The notes below the pieces were generated by a model that had not been told where the DNA came from, made no database searches, and saw nothing but the letters and a program-made list of their open reading frames with translations. From a virus: a stretch of DNA of 57,826 nt. This document shows, piece by piece, positions 24,032-37,700 of this stretch. Position numbers and translations under genes: made by a program. The stretch covers positions 1-57,826 of IMG/VR virus record IMGVR_UViG_3300006104_000001. The stretch is one strand, 5' to 3'. Each line of letters begins with the position of its first letter. Within the stretch, counting starts at the first letter, position 1.

Positions 24032-25129
24032 TTATACTTGTGTTTTGGGTTTATAGCCAGCCTTCTCTTTCAGGATAAATTCATACCAGAGCCACGATTT
24101 TTCAGGATTTCCAGATCCCTCATGGAGTTGCCAGTTTCGAGCCTCCTTTGCCATTTCTTCTCGTTTCTTGGGATTAAATGCCAAGCACGAGGCGTAATAA
24201 CTGGCCTCATCTGCTGAATTACAGAGAAAACCAGTCACTCCGTGCTGAATTTGTTCCTTAAAACCCTGAGTATTTGATCCTATTGGGACACATCCACTAA
24301 GCATTGCCTGGGTGGTGGAGATTCCATAACTTTCTAGGAATGGGTAGTAATGAAGCAGACAATGGCTTGTCGCGTAAAGTTCCGACATCAGCAATGGATC
24401 AGAAATATGATCATTGAGAATGACATTGAGTGAACCATTCCACTTGCTCGATGGGTCACAAGGATTTCCCACCTTGTAAAGCGCCTTTTCCCCCCATCCG
24501 GCCACCTCTATCTGAACCTTAATTCCAGCCGGTGCCATGATGGAGCTAAACATTCTCCAACTCTCTTCATGCCATTTTTCAGAATCATCGCGGGAGGCTT
24601 TGAGCACCCTGAACTCCTTGCGATTTTTCTTTTTGGGGGCAAGCGGCATATAACGACTCTTGGGATTGATATAGATCTGATACCCTTTGCGGTGACAGAT
24701 TCTTGTCCCCTTTCCGGCGGCCTTGACAAGTTGAGGGCCAACAAGATCTCCATTACTTGTCGTTTGAAAGAAATACTCATCGACAAGGCCATCTTGGATC
24801 GCACTGATCTCGGCATCGATCAAATGGGACATACAACTACTCCAGATCATCCATTTTGGCCTGTCTGAATACTGCCTCATGTAGTCAAAGCACTTGTCCT
24901 CTCCAAAGCTCATCAGGATCTTGCACTCCTCGAACATACCTGGCCGGTAATGAACGACCGGCACTCCGAGTTGCCTTAAAAAGTTAGCCCTACCACTATC
25001 TACGATAGGGTCTCCCATTGGCACGATGCACCGAACAGGTACATTTTTAGATTTCAGGAGTTCTATTGCACCAAGGAGTTCAGGACCACATCCTCCGGCC
25101 TGATGAATGATTCCAAAAAACGAAATCAC
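24032..25129 (-). CDS. GT4-like glycosyltransferase (365 aa)
   Basis: The start is a GTG whose last two bases and following A overlap the stop of the DUF3431 gene (GTGA). A GT-B fold is suggested by an N-terminal GGCG-type loop and the donor-binding segment YPFLESYGISTTQAMLSGCVP near residue 270 followed by VTGFLCNSADEA. In most family members the second Glu of the EX7E motif is present; here that place looks like Gln (TTQAM), which might affect activity. It forms a pair with the DUF3431 gene between the giant protein and the portal, probably to modify virion or surface glycans. Confidence 0.8.
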   Translation of the reverse strand: MISFFGIIHQAGGCGPELLGAIELLKSKNVPVRCIVPMGDPIVDSGRANFLRQLGVPVVHYRPGMFEECKILMSFGEDKCFDYMRQYSDRPKWMIWSSCMSHLIDAEISAIQDGLVDEYFFQTTSNGDLVGPQLVKAAGKGTRICHRKGYQIYINPKSRYMPLAPKKKNRKEFRVLKASRDDSEKWHEESWRMFSSIMAPAGIKVQIEVAGWGEKALYKVGNPCDPSSKWNGSLNVILNDHISDPLLMSELYATSHCLLHYYPFLESYGISTTQAMLSGCVPIGSNTQGFKEQIQHGVTGFLCNSADEASYYASCLAFNPKKREEMAKEARNWQLHEGSGNPEKSWLWYEFILKEKAGYKPKTQV

Positions 25130-25770
25130 TGAACTTCCTCCATTTTTACGCCGTAGATTACGTTAAAATGATGCTCGCAGGATTCTTGGAAAGTAATGCC
25201 ACTGCAATTTAGAGAAAGATCTGCCAAGCGACTATAGTAATCATGAGATCTGCGTTTGATTACTTCTTTTGTGACATAATGTTGAGATCCCCATACACCG
25301 CAACTATAGGCAGGAACATGATACTCAGGCGGAACAATCCATGTCAGATTCCCAAATGCAGATCCTTTTCCGACACTTGTATGGAAAGGCCTAGAATTGC
25401 AGAAATAATCAAAAATGTTTGTCATTTTTTCCCTATTCACTTCTAACAGAATTTCACTGGTATGCCCTATGAATGGTGCTCCTTGTAAAAAAACAATGAT
25501 GTCATCCAGATTTTCGTAATTTCTGTCAATCCAACGAATCCACTGACCGCAATCCCATCCCCCATTAGGAGTTTTTTCAATTTTTGCATTGATACCTTTA
25601 GGTATTTCCGGAACTTCACCTGCCTGAGAAATGGTGATGGAAAAATCTTTAGGCAACGCAGTTAGCCATTGAAGTTGCTCTTTGTAATGCGCCACGACAA
25701 CTCGAACACTTGGCAATTTATTGATGGGCGTAGAAATAGTGGCGGAAAGGTATTCAGTATTGTTTTTCAT
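25126..25770 (-). CDS. DUF3431-like protein (214 aa)
   Basis: The ATG at 25770 is chosen over a TTG at 25803 that lies inside the giant gene. The order VVVAHYKEQLQWL, GGWDCGQWIRWI, DDIIVFLQGAPFIGH and CGVWGSQHYVTKE fits the DUF3431 group, proteins thought to be glycosyltransferase-like because of their fold signature and gene context. The biochemical role is unproven. It is coupled to the GT4-like gene downstream by a GTGA overlap, which suggests joint action on a sugar chain. Confidence 0.7.
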   Translation of the reverse strand: MKNNTEYLSATISTPINKLPSVRVVVAHYKEQLQWLTALPKDFSITISQAGEVPEIPKGINAKIEKTPNGGWDCGQWIRWIDRNYENLDDIIVFLQGAPFIGHTSEILLEVNREKMTNIFDYFCNSRPFHTSVGKGSAFGNLTWIVPPEYHVPAYSCGVWGSQHYVTKEVIKRRSHDYYSRLADLSLNCSGITFQESCEHHFNVIYGVKMEEVQ

Positions 25771-25792
25771 AGGTGGTGGTTTTGTGTCTGTT

Positions 25793-28700
25793 TTAATTTC
25801 CAAAAAGCATCTGCTGGATACTCTTTGTTTTAGGCCTCATTGAGGACAATACCTGTTGTTTAGCGTCCTTTCGGCTCTGTTCAAGGATTTTATGGACAAG
25901 TTTATGGTCTTCCTCAGTGGGATTTTTAGCCATTTGTGGAGTGATTGCGGCGCGGGTAGCTTGTTGGAATGCTTTTCCTGCTAGTTCCGAATACTTCCGG
26001 AACATCTTGTCATCCATGTAGTGAACTTTACCTGTCACTGGATCGACATACCTGCGGGTTGGCTTATCCGGGGCAAATGCCTCGTCCGGATGCTTGGCAT
26101 TCCAGTTGGCAAAAAGCCTATCTGCCGGTTCGACCTTGGGTACTTCCCTACCCTGCATTGGGGTCAACCTAGAAACCATAGTCCCCTCTTTCTTGATGGG
26201 ATTGCCATAGAGATCGATCCTGGGTTCATTGAGTGAACCAAATGGCAATGCTGATTGACCTACCCGCTGGGCAATGCGTGGGATGAGTTCTTTGGGGTTG
26301 CCCTCAACGCTTGTTTCCCTGACATAAGGATCTGATGCCCGGATTGGCTGGCGTAACAGGTTGGGCACAAAGCTCGCGGCAAAGTTTGCCGCCCAGTCTG
26401 CGGCGTTTTGAGGGTCACTGGTAACTCCGGCGATATCTTTTAATCCTTTACCAAAAGATTTTTCCTGAAATTGATTCCATATACCGCCAAAAACCTGCCC
26501 TAAGATTTCTTTTCCACTGGCTCCATCGCGAGCAGACTTTGCGGCTCTAATCATGTCAAGGGTTGTACCAAGGACTGTTGCAATAGGCTCGATGCGGCCA
26601 TAATTGTAAGTGGTTCCATTGACCTTGATATGATAGGCAGGAACCCCAAGACGTTCGGATAATGCCTTGTCTCCCTTGTTGTGGGATTCACTGCTTCCAG
26701 TAAATAGGATTTTTTTCTTGTCGTCGTCCTGATCTCCTGCGGCGGCACCCCAGAGAGCGGCCATCAACGACCATGCGAGAATCTGCTCTGAAGTGTCTCG
26801 GATCATTTCAGCGCCGGCATAGGGATGGGGGTTAAGTTTTCCGTCTTGGAATTTGTAAAAACCCTCTCGCCCCATCTTGTAGAGCATGGTTGCCGTACCT
26901 ATAGGTGATTTTCTAATTCCTACGCGGGGGATATTGTAAAGAACGCGTACAAAGGGTATGAAGAATCTTCCAGGAGTATATCCCCTGAGGCCACGTTGAA
27001 GAGCTTCCGCTCCGGCCTCGACGATGTTGCCACCCGACTCATCCATGTTCCGAAGTGGTGTCTGGAAAGCCAGATTTACGGCATGGCTAACAGCACGCTC
27101 CCATGATTGAGATCCAGGTGTCGTGATTTCGCTTTGAATGTATTTCGCCATCTCATCGCCTTCATATCCCTCGGCCTTGGCAGATCTGTAGGCCTGTGCC
27201 CCGACTTCCATGTGGGCGATGATGGTTTTCACGGCATCGTCCATGAAGGCCAGTGCCCTCATTGGCATACGGATGATCCTGCCTGCCTTGCCGGGAATAG
27301 CGCCACTTGATGCATGACCGACGATCTGCCCCTGATCGAGCTTCAGATTGTGACCCAACAGATCATAGTCGATCATGGATTGTTCGGCGTCCCATGCACG
27401 AAGGCCTGCTCGGACAGCATTGCTTACCCCTGGAACGATTCCTTTCATGATATATTTGAACTCTCCCATCTGAGTTCCCTCTGGATTGCCGATTGCCGAA
27501 TTTACTAAAGCCTCCATGCCTCTCTGTATGGTGTAATCAATCGCTCCATTAACACCCATTCCGGTAAAGTTAGCCGCGTGTGTCACCATTCCTGAAAGGA
27601 TTGAGGACATCCAGTATTCGTGAACCATGTTTAGGGCATTTCCGTTACTTGCAGAAATGGTACGTCCCAGTTTGATCGCATCGACAGGATCCGCGATATT
27701 GAAAGTGCGATTGGGCTTCTTCTTGGCAAGACCTGCATCCTCACCCATTCCCATGAGTTCGAGTGCTTTCTGAAACTCGGATTCAGCTTTATCAAGGTTG
27801 ATTGGAGATCTGGAGTTGAGTCCGGATGGCGGTTGCTCGATGTCACTGGCACTCATTCCTTTCTCGAACTTGGCAAAATGCCTTGAACGGAAGCTGTCTT
27901 GAAATTGTTTCTTGAGGTTTTCGACCTGCTTGACGCTTAATCCGGTGGCTTTTGCAGTGTTTTCAAATGTTTTTCCCTTCTGAAGGAGCCTGATTGCCGT
28001 TTGCTCATTGGGACGGAAACTTCCGATCAGGTTTTCGCTGACCTTGCTTCCGATCAAGGAGACCTTGACCTCTCCGTTGAGGATGTCGTCAAGAGAGACG
28101 CCCATGCTTTCGAGAGCTTTCTTTGCTGATTCCATCTGGGCATCGACGATTTTTGAAAGAGCATTAGACTTTTCTGCGGCATCTTCTATTGCATCGATCC
28201 TACGAGATTCTTCAGGAGATGGTGAAAAGATCATCTTTGCCAGAAACTCACGATGGCGATCTGCCGGTGACTGAAAGGGATCCACGCGGGATCGTAATCC
28301 CCTCGCCTGTTCGGTTCCTGTCTGACGATAGGCATAGATCAGTTTGGCAAGTTCGGCACGTTTTGCGCTGTCGGTAGAGGCTCCGGCGAGTTCACGAGCC
28401 ACCATCATCTGAGCGGCCTTTGTCTCGGCAGGATTCAGGGTTCCGCCATTCATTCCGGCATCCATGATCCGCTGGCGAGTACCAGCATAGTCATTATCAA
28501 GAAGGTTTTTCCCCTCTGCGGACCACTGGGATTCTTTCTGCTTGGTAGCGATGGTTTTTCGGTACTCATCAACTCCCATGATCTGCGGATCAAGGGCACC
28601 TAATCCTAATTTAGGGTTTCCAATGGTACGACTTCCGGATTTCTCTGCCTTGGCTAGATTTTGCCAATCAGAGATGTCCCTCATGGCATTTTCCACATCG

Positions 28701-31700
28701 CCTTTCAGGTCAGATCCTTCTGGATTGAGTGGGTTTCTTGCAAAAAGAGTATTCCTTCCCGACTGATCGGGTGGCGTGGGGCGATCATTGATCCCCTTAA
28801 ACATGACATCAAATGGAACAATCTTGCCATCTGGCCTCTTAATGAAGTTTCCCTCATGAGCATCACGCATGAGGATTCCTGTATCTCCATGCTTGTATTG
28901 ACCATATCCATAGTCCCCGGCAAATGGCTCCCACCCCTGAGTTTTTAGGTATTCAGGAAGATCATTGCCGGTAGGGTGCAGGCCTTCGAGGTAAGGTTGG
29001 GAAGTCCAGATGGATGGTTTTCCGGTTTTTGGATCTTGGCTTATTCCAAGGAAATCAACTTTTGCACTTGGAACCTCCCGCGAAAACTCATCTAGCCTCC
29101 GTAAGTATTGGAAGGCTGATTTGCCTGGGAATCCATATTTTCCATTTGCCGTAGCCTTAACAAGGCGCTGGGTTCCATCGCTTCCTGTTATCTTCCAAAC
29201 ATGGTGCTCTGTTTGGCCTGCATTATTTTTGTCTTTTGAAAACTCATCAATAGCATCTTGAGGGATGATCCTATTGTTTTCTTTTGCCCAATCAATGAGG
29301 GCCTTGTCATGATCCCCGATTACACGATTGTCGCTGACGACCCCCGCATATTCCGGTGTTTTGCCCCCAGTAATTTCGACAAACGCGCGTTCCGCTGGAA
29401 TTGCTTGTCCGACTCCTCCTTGCTCAAGGTCTGCGGAAGTGATTTCTCTGGGAAGAGCGGAGGGCGTCCGGTTTTCTGTGCTGTTTTCTGTGTTGTCATG
29501 CGTTAAGTCTTCATTATCCCAAGACAATTTGCCAAGGTTTTCTTGGGTGCGTCCGGCCATTTTATCGCGGATGGCCTGCATTTTCTCTTCTGGGCTGAGC
29601 GGTTCGCGGGAATCAAGCCCCTGCGGCTTTCCTTTGATGGGGGTATAGGATAGCTTTTCCCCATTGTCGGAAAGGAACTTGTAGAAGTCCTCAAGTTTAC
29701 CAGGAAGCAGAGAGCCGCGCATGAAGTTTCCTTTGCGAACCATTTCTCCACCTGCGAAGAACTTGTTAAAGACAGGGTTTTGCCAGTATTTGCCACCTGA
29801 CGCCTTGCTCTGGGGAACCTGAACAAACCGGACTTGTGACTGAATGGGGTCACTCGTGATCGTAAGTGTTTTATCTCCATTTTGGATATCGTAATCCTGA
29901 GCTTTTACAAAACTTTGGAAATCATTGATCGGTTGCCTGTTAAGATCCTGAGTTGCACGGATTTTGGTGAAATTGTTTGGGAGAAGGATACCCATCTTGC
30001 TTTCTCCGGAGTCAGTCGTGTAATTGATGACTTGGCCTGTGCCTCGAAGTTCTGCCAAGGCGGCAAGTAGATTTCCAGTAACGATGTTTCTGGTATTGGA
30101 AACGTCTGCGGTGGCATCCCACTCCCTTGCACCGCTTCCAATGGCAATCTGGAACTTGTCGATCTGCGAAGCCGGAACCTTCAGGGTATTTGTGGTGTCG
30201 TTTGTACGGATAGTGAAGATTTGCTTACTGGGTGTGATCGGGCTGGATTTATCAAGATCAACGGATTCGATGACGGCCAGGCCTTCTGACCCATCAGGTC
30301 GTGTGTAGGAAAGAATACGACCCATCATTCTCATTCCAGTGGCAACAGTGCTTGCCATCTGGCGTTGCTGGGCTAGGAAGCTCTCCTTCTTCTCATCCGT
30401 CCAGTTAAGGGATCTCTTGGCCTTAACCTGCTCGGCTTCCGTATAGAAGTCGCGGGCCATTTTTTCGTAGTTCTGCAAATCATTACTGGAAGTTGCCCTC
30501 TTGTTGGTGGCAAGCGTAGCCGCCTCATCTCCACTAATGGGCTTTTTACCCATCTCTGCATGGACTGTTTCCAGATAGCTCGGATCGGAAAACACCGAAT
30601 CCCCATCTCCGGCGTGCGTAAAGACTTCACTGGCCGTTGTCTTGGCCTTAATGTCCATCGGCTTTGCTTCCAGATCATTCTGTCCCAATTCATTGAGATA
30701 ACTGATGTGGGCATTGTATTCATCCGTCACCTTGTCCCAGAAGTTTTGCTGTTCCTCGACAGGAAGGACAGCCAGGTAACTGGTGATCATGCGGGCAGTA
30801 TGGCCGTCCGGATGCTCCTCCATTGCTGATTTTATATCATCGAAACTCTTTATTTCCCCATCATCACTGAAAAAGTTTTTCTTGAGTGAACCGCCAAGGT
30901 TGAAAAGCTGATTGGCGAGATCCTTATCCTTCATGAGGAACCGGAAGGCGATTTCGTCACCATATTTGTTGTAGATGTCGGTGTTCTTGATCCCCTCACT
31001 GACATCGCTTTTAGCATTGCTGGTCGTATTGGCATTCAGTTTAGCCATCTTGCTTGCAAGGATCGCGGCTGGGCGCTTCTCTGCGGGAAGAGCAGTTTGA
31101 AGAAGCGTGTATTCCGGAAGCCTAACTTGCCCGGTTCGGTTAATGCGTCCCAGCGTTTGCATGAACTCGTTGATGTCCTGATGGGGCTGGGCAACGATCA
31201 TGACGCGGGGAGACTGATCCTTGGCCGTCTCACTTGCATGGAGACTGACTCCGGTTGAACCACTCTGGTTCAGGATAACAAAATTCAGAGGGCTATTATT
31301 AAATGCCTTGATGACATTTCCCTTGTGAATGCTGGTTTTCTGCTCGTGATCTGGGCGTGAGTAGATTTCGTTGTATTCATCAAGCCTAGATTTCCGACCA
31401 GTGATTTCGTCAGTAGCAAAGTTATTACCCGATTTCTCAACCTTACTTCTGATATAATCGATTGGGGAAATGGGAAGATCACCCAGATCGGCCTGGTCGA
31501 TCTCGGCGCGGGCATCCTGGTGGACATCCCACATTTTGCGTCGCATCAGTTCTTGAGCGGCCTTTGGATCTGCCTCAACAACCTTTGTTCCATCTGGAAG
31601 AACACCTTTTTTGACAATGGCCTGTGCAAGCTGATTGTCGCTGAGACTAGCGAACTCTGGATCAGGAACTCCTGTGATGGTGAACTTTTCGTGTTCGTCG

Positions 31701-34700
31701 TTGGCATTCTTTTTTCCAGTCTTAAAGGTAAGCATTCCATCGAGATACTTTTGGGTAATCCCCTTATAGGACATATCGTAGCCACCATTTTTAAGATCTT
31801 CGACGATCCCCTCCATCGTATTCTGGACAGTGACAACTACCTTTTTACCTTGACGCATTTCTTGAATTGCCTGTTCAGCGGCGGCATCTGCCTTGATGGC
31901 AAGTAGGTATTGACTGACTACATTGTGCAGTTGGGATGCAAAATCGCTATCCATAGCGATATTGGATCCTTTTTCAGCACTGAACCGCTTGGCCTGTTGG
32001 GAAATGACACCATTGATGGCATTGGCGGCTTGCTTCATCTTGTCCTGAACTCCCATGATCGTTCTCAGGGATTCGGTCAGGTTGTCGGCTAACTTGGCAT
32101 CTCGTTCAAGATTCTCCTCGGTAATATGAGTATTAAATTTAATGCCCTCGAAGCTACGTTCGCGGCGAAGGTATTGACCAGCACGAGCAAGCATCTGAGA
32201 TGCTATCTGCATGGCAGGGACTCCTCCGTGGTTCATCAGGTCAACAAGGCCATCCATTCCTCCGGCCATTTTCCCAAGAGCAGTCTTGAAATAAACACCC
32301 ATTGTTTCGGGTCTCTTGATCGCGGTCGCAGAGGAGTAATAGGCGTGTTTTGCGTTATTCAAGAGATCACGCATCCGGTAGCCGATAGTCGATTTGCCTG
32401 CCGCCAGATGACTTTCATCAAGAATAAATACGGCTTTTGGCCCGAATGCTTTAAGAGCTTCCGTCCTCCATTTTCCAGGAGGTGCCTGACCATCCATTAC
32501 CATACGCATTGCCACCTTTGTCGGTGCGGCCTTGCGGTCGGTATCGGACTTTAACTGATCATAAGTGGTGAAGATGGCATTGGCTCCGTTGTGTAGCTTT
32601 CCATTCTTGGTAGCTTCCTTCCAATAGGACTCTCCATAATTGAGCTTGCGATCCTTTGCGGCGTCAAAATCACGCGAGGAATCAAGAAGGGCTGGGACAA
32701 TGTGTTCAGCGCCAACATCGACTAGATCGCGGGTAAGCATATCGCTTTGCAGGGTGCGATCTTTAGTGATAAAAACAGGGATAAGACCATTTTTCTCTGC
32801 CCATCGCATCAGTGCGGCGGCAATACGCCCCTTTCCGATACCTGTCTGATCTCCAATGATGAGCGCTCCATCATTCTTGAAGTTATGAATCGCGGCGGCA
32901 ACGCCATCGACTTGCTCTCCGGATAGGTACTTCGAGATGTCCTCACCATCCTTGTAACCCAGTTCACTGTGCACCCACTTCCCTAGATCGCCATACTGCT
33001 CTTCCATTTTGGCAAATGCCTCCTTGGCGGCAGAGGCCATATTGGTCGGGATCAGTGTATCGACCCCCTTGACCTTGCTGAAGGGTTCGTAAGCTACTTG
33101 GAATTGATCTGCATCCGGAGTTAGTTCGTTTCCGGGTCGTGGGGGGTTATCTGTTGAAGGACGTACTCCACCAGATTGTTCACCTTCTCCCCTGGAGTTG
33201 TTTCCTGATTGCTCATCAGATCCTCCGGAACGTCCAAATTCGTCTTGTCCAGAACTGCCAACATCCATTCCTGAAACTGGCTCTTGGCCTCCGGACTGAA
33301 TTTGTCCGCTGACAGGTTCGGAAGGGGTTCTTGGAGCATTGTTCCGCTCTGATCCTGTATTGCGTTCAGGATTTCCGACAGGTTCTTGTCCAGGGATGTT
33401 CTCTCCTCTGGGCTTTGAAAGTCCGGAGAGCCTACCAACCATGTCGCCCACTTTCGAGCGCAGGTCGTCCTCTGTGATTCTGTTTTGCTGGATACGTTGT
33501 TCATCGGTCAGTTGGGTTGTTTTCCAGAGATCATCCCATGTATTGATGATACGAGGGGCTTTGTAAGAAGGCAACGCGATCTCTGAAGGTTTCGTGCCGA
33601 CTAGGGTGATGACATCCACCGGCCAACCCGCTCCCTGCTTCTTGTAGAGGTCGCCATTGACGGTGAAATGATCGACAACTCCGTAGTTGTCATAGAGATA
33701 TTTGAAAAATGCTCCGCGCTGGCCTCCGGCGTAATAACTTTGGCGTGCCTCATCGGAAAGTTGTTTTGGTGGTCCTCCGATAATCAGTGTGGCGCGGCCA
33801 CGATAGTCGCGATTGTCCACGACTGGTTGCATTTTCCGGTCTTGGAATTGCGATCTTGCCGAATGGTTTTTTTTAGCTTCCGCTTCTTCGTCCGTAATTA
33901 GCGATTCCAGTGCTTTGGCATTAATGGCATGATCGATCTGGGTGGTTTCCCCAAAAGGAGTTTTGAAAACTTTGGCCTTCCCATCTTCTCCCATGACAGA
34001 TCCAAAGGGAGCATTTGTGATGACTCGATCTACTTTATCATTTTCATCCATTCCTGTTGCAACTTTTGGTGAGAACTCCGTTGCATCTTCAGAAGTAACT
34101 CGCGTATGCGGGTTAGGCATACCCGATTTCACATAGTTATCGACCCTGTTGGGATCAAGTTCGTTAAAATGAATGATCTGGCCGAAATTGGAATCGATTA
34201 ACAACATTCCATGACCTGCTGATGGTTCATAAACCCGAAACCCATTTGCAAGATCTGCGAGTTTATCGGCAACATAAGCCAATGGCGCAGGAGTGGAATA
34301 TGCCTGATTGATCTTTGATGTGCTTGTTTGTGCCCCTAATGTTGGTTGATTTTTGTAGAGATCAATTAACGATTTATAGGCCTCATCATCTTCCTGGCTA
34401 TGAACGATATCTTTGGCGGCCATTACGATTCCGGCCTCGATAGACTCTTGGACTTTTTTGATTCCACCCTGTTCTGCTATGCCCTGATTATCGATTAAGT
34501 CTTTTACCTGAAAAGAATCGCCGCCTCGAGATGCTTCCTCTGCAAGGTCAGCGGATTTCATAATTAGTTCCCGATGCTTTTGATCTTTTATTTGTTCAGG
34601 AGTATATTCTGTTTTTTTAAGTTCTTTTGGCCCAGATGGATCATGCTGGTTGAGAAATTGCCATATCCTGACGACATCTTTTCGTTCTGCACCAGATGTT

Positions 34701-37700
34701 CTTTCTTCATCAAAAATACGTTGCGCGACTTTCCTTAGTCCATTAACCGAGGCTTGAACAGCTTCATTTCTGGTCGGGTATTCTGTATCGCTTGTAGTAT
34801 TGAAAGGTCCACTGCCACCTCTCATGCTAGTATTGTAGGAAGTTTTCGTTACCCAGTTCCCATTAGGCCTTTGACCAACTTCAATTTCAGCATTATTTAG
34901 GGCATTTTTGCTGGGTAGTATTAGATGCTCGTAATTTGAAATTTGCGGACCATGCCAATCGTGAATATCTCCACTTCGATTCCCTGGTGTTGCTGGTTCT
35001 GGATGCTGTGGAAGTGGTTTATTCTGCTCATTAATCTCTGCAATCCGTTCAAGAGCCATTTTTTCAACCATCTTTTTACGATCCATGTAAGCGACTAGAT
35101 GCATACCTGATGACATCGTTTCGTTCCACTGATTCAAAAGATCATTGACAGCTTCTTCGGTTCTTGTTTTTGCACTATTGATTTTTAACTCGATCTTTCT
35201 ACCTTCTCCCCATGTTTTTGTTGCTTTGATTTGAGAATCTTTTAGGGATGCAATGTAGTTTTTCCTGATAAAAGCACTCTGTTTTTTAACCCAATCATCC
35301 ACCTGGCGAGCATCAGTGAATCTATCAAGAATACTATTATTCTTGATTGTATCCCCTTCGGTTGAGGTGTCTTGAGTAGATTCAGAATCGATATTTTGAC
35401 GAATTTCTGTCGATTTCGGCGTTTCGATGGGTTCTTTTGGCTTGCGAGCGTTGTCGAAATGCGTTTTCCAGTCGGTGACATCATCTAGGCTTGTGTCAAC
35501 TGCACGAAGAAGGCTCCAGATTGCCTTTGAGTATTTAGGGAGCTTTTCCGGAGAGATCTCATGGAGTTTGGCGGCAAATGCCTCTGGGGTTTTGATCCCC
35601 TCATCAAGTAGTTTTTGAGCTACTTGCAGGCCTCCTATGATTTTGTCTGGAGGCAGACCTTTATCGAACGTCTCCTCTTCCTGATTTACTGCAATCGGCT
35701 CGCGGGAATCCAATCCATCTGCAAACTCCTTGAGTGCCTTGTCACCTTCTGAAAGAGGTTTTGGCTCTTCTGGCTTGATGTTCCTGGTTACAGGTTGTTC
35801 TAAAACGGCATTTTCGGGTGTTTTTTCGGGTACTTGCTCGTTTTTCTTACTTACCCATTGATCAAATGCTTCTTTGGATCCGGATTGAGTTGTAGGAAGT
35901 TTTAATCCGCTAATCCGAGTAAAAATCGACCTACTGATCTTGTTTTCTGGCAATAGATAGTCCGTCCATTTTCCATTTTCGATTGCATTATAGAGAGCGG
36001 GGGCAATTTTTTTACTGGCTTTAGCCGGTATTGCCTCATTACCAAGCATTTTCTCAATAATTTCAGGAGTATGCTTTTCAACATCAGGATTTCTTCTTGC
36101 CCACTCTTGAGCATCTATAGCCGATTTGAAATCAACGGCTTTTTTACCATCGTAATCGACAAGAGTTACTTTGTTTTCTTTACCCTTGGGTTCAAGAATC
36201 CATTTTGTTGATGATCCATCGTGAAAAGTAACTAGATGAGGGGATTCTTGAGAAGGTTTTGCCTCCTCTGCTGATGTAGGGCGTACCTTTCCTTCTTTGA
36301 TGGAGACATTTTTACCCTGATCAACAGCCTCTGGATGAGTCAGGTTAATCATCTTTGCCATATAATCAGATGAGGCCGTCACCATCTGATCAAGAGCAGG
36401 GCTATACTGGGAGGTGTTTTCGGAAACTTTCTTTAGGCCGGCCAAAGCATCTCGCAGAAAGCGATAGACTTTCTGGATAAAGTTACCTGCCTCGGCGTTT
36501 TCCGTGATTCTTCCAGTAACTCGCATTTCTGCTAACTGACGACCCAATTCATTGACAAAGACAAAGGGATTCCGCGACCCCTCTGGTTTTTCGGAAAGTT
36601 GTTCTAAAATCTGAAGAGCGTTTTTGTGAGCAACATCATCTTTGCTCGAAACAATCCTGTTTCCGTCAGTGTGATAGCTATTCCATGAACCGATAATTGC
36701 TTTTGCAAAATCCTTTCCTAGATCTGTGTCCCCAAGGTTATTGAGGTCTTTGTGCATTCCGTCAAAAACATCAAAACTCCTCTTGTTGACATAATCATCG
36801 AAATTTCCACGGCTTGTTTCCGGAAGGTTTAACCATTCCTGTTTTGCATTAAGCAACCATCCTGCATGACCTATCTCCTGCGCGGCTACAGCATGGGCAT
36901 ACTCTATCGAGTCGCCATCATAGGTTGCCCCTCCGTAAATTGATCTACCTTGCCCTTTTAGAGCCGCATTTTGGCTAACAACAGGGTTGTATTTGATCGT
37001 GATGTTTCCATCTTTGTCAAAAGCAGTTCTGGCACCTCCTAGTCCGCCCTCCTTTTTAAGTTCATCTGCCCCCGACTGCTCGACCTTGATTCCAAGATCG
37101 TTTGAAACCTTTTCTAAGTTTCTGAAGATGTCTGCATGGATTTTAACTCTGTCCGATGCATTAGTGAAATTTGTGTTCCTGGCATTTGCTTCGATCCGTT
37201 GTGCAACTCTTGCTCTTGCCTCTCGTAATCCTGAATCGTCACGCTCTGATACCGGAGATGTTCCCACATCAGATCCTGATCCCTCGATGTTTCCTTCTGT
37301 TCCCTGCTCACCACTTCGAGCACTTCCGACAGGTTGTTGACCCTGTTCTGTAGATCCGCTCTCTGTAGATGCTCCGTTAGGCGTTGAGGGTTGCTGTTGT
37401 GGGGCAAAGGATTCATCAGGTGTGGGTTGCTTGGATTCTGGAGTGGATTCAGGCTTTGTAGGAACTCCTTCTGGATAAATGTTCCTGAGTTGTCCGGTTT
37501 CGTCCAATGGAATCATTTGTGCGGCAGTCGGCGCTTTTCCTTCCATCCATCGGGTAGCCGCATCGGTAATGATTGGTTTTCCCTGTTCGATTCGGACAAG
37601 AGGGGGCGTCTGGGTAGCCTGTCCTGTTGTCGGATCGGCAGAAACTCGTGGCTTGAGAAGTGAATCGCGCTCCTCTCCGGTCAGATGCTCGATAGGCTGG

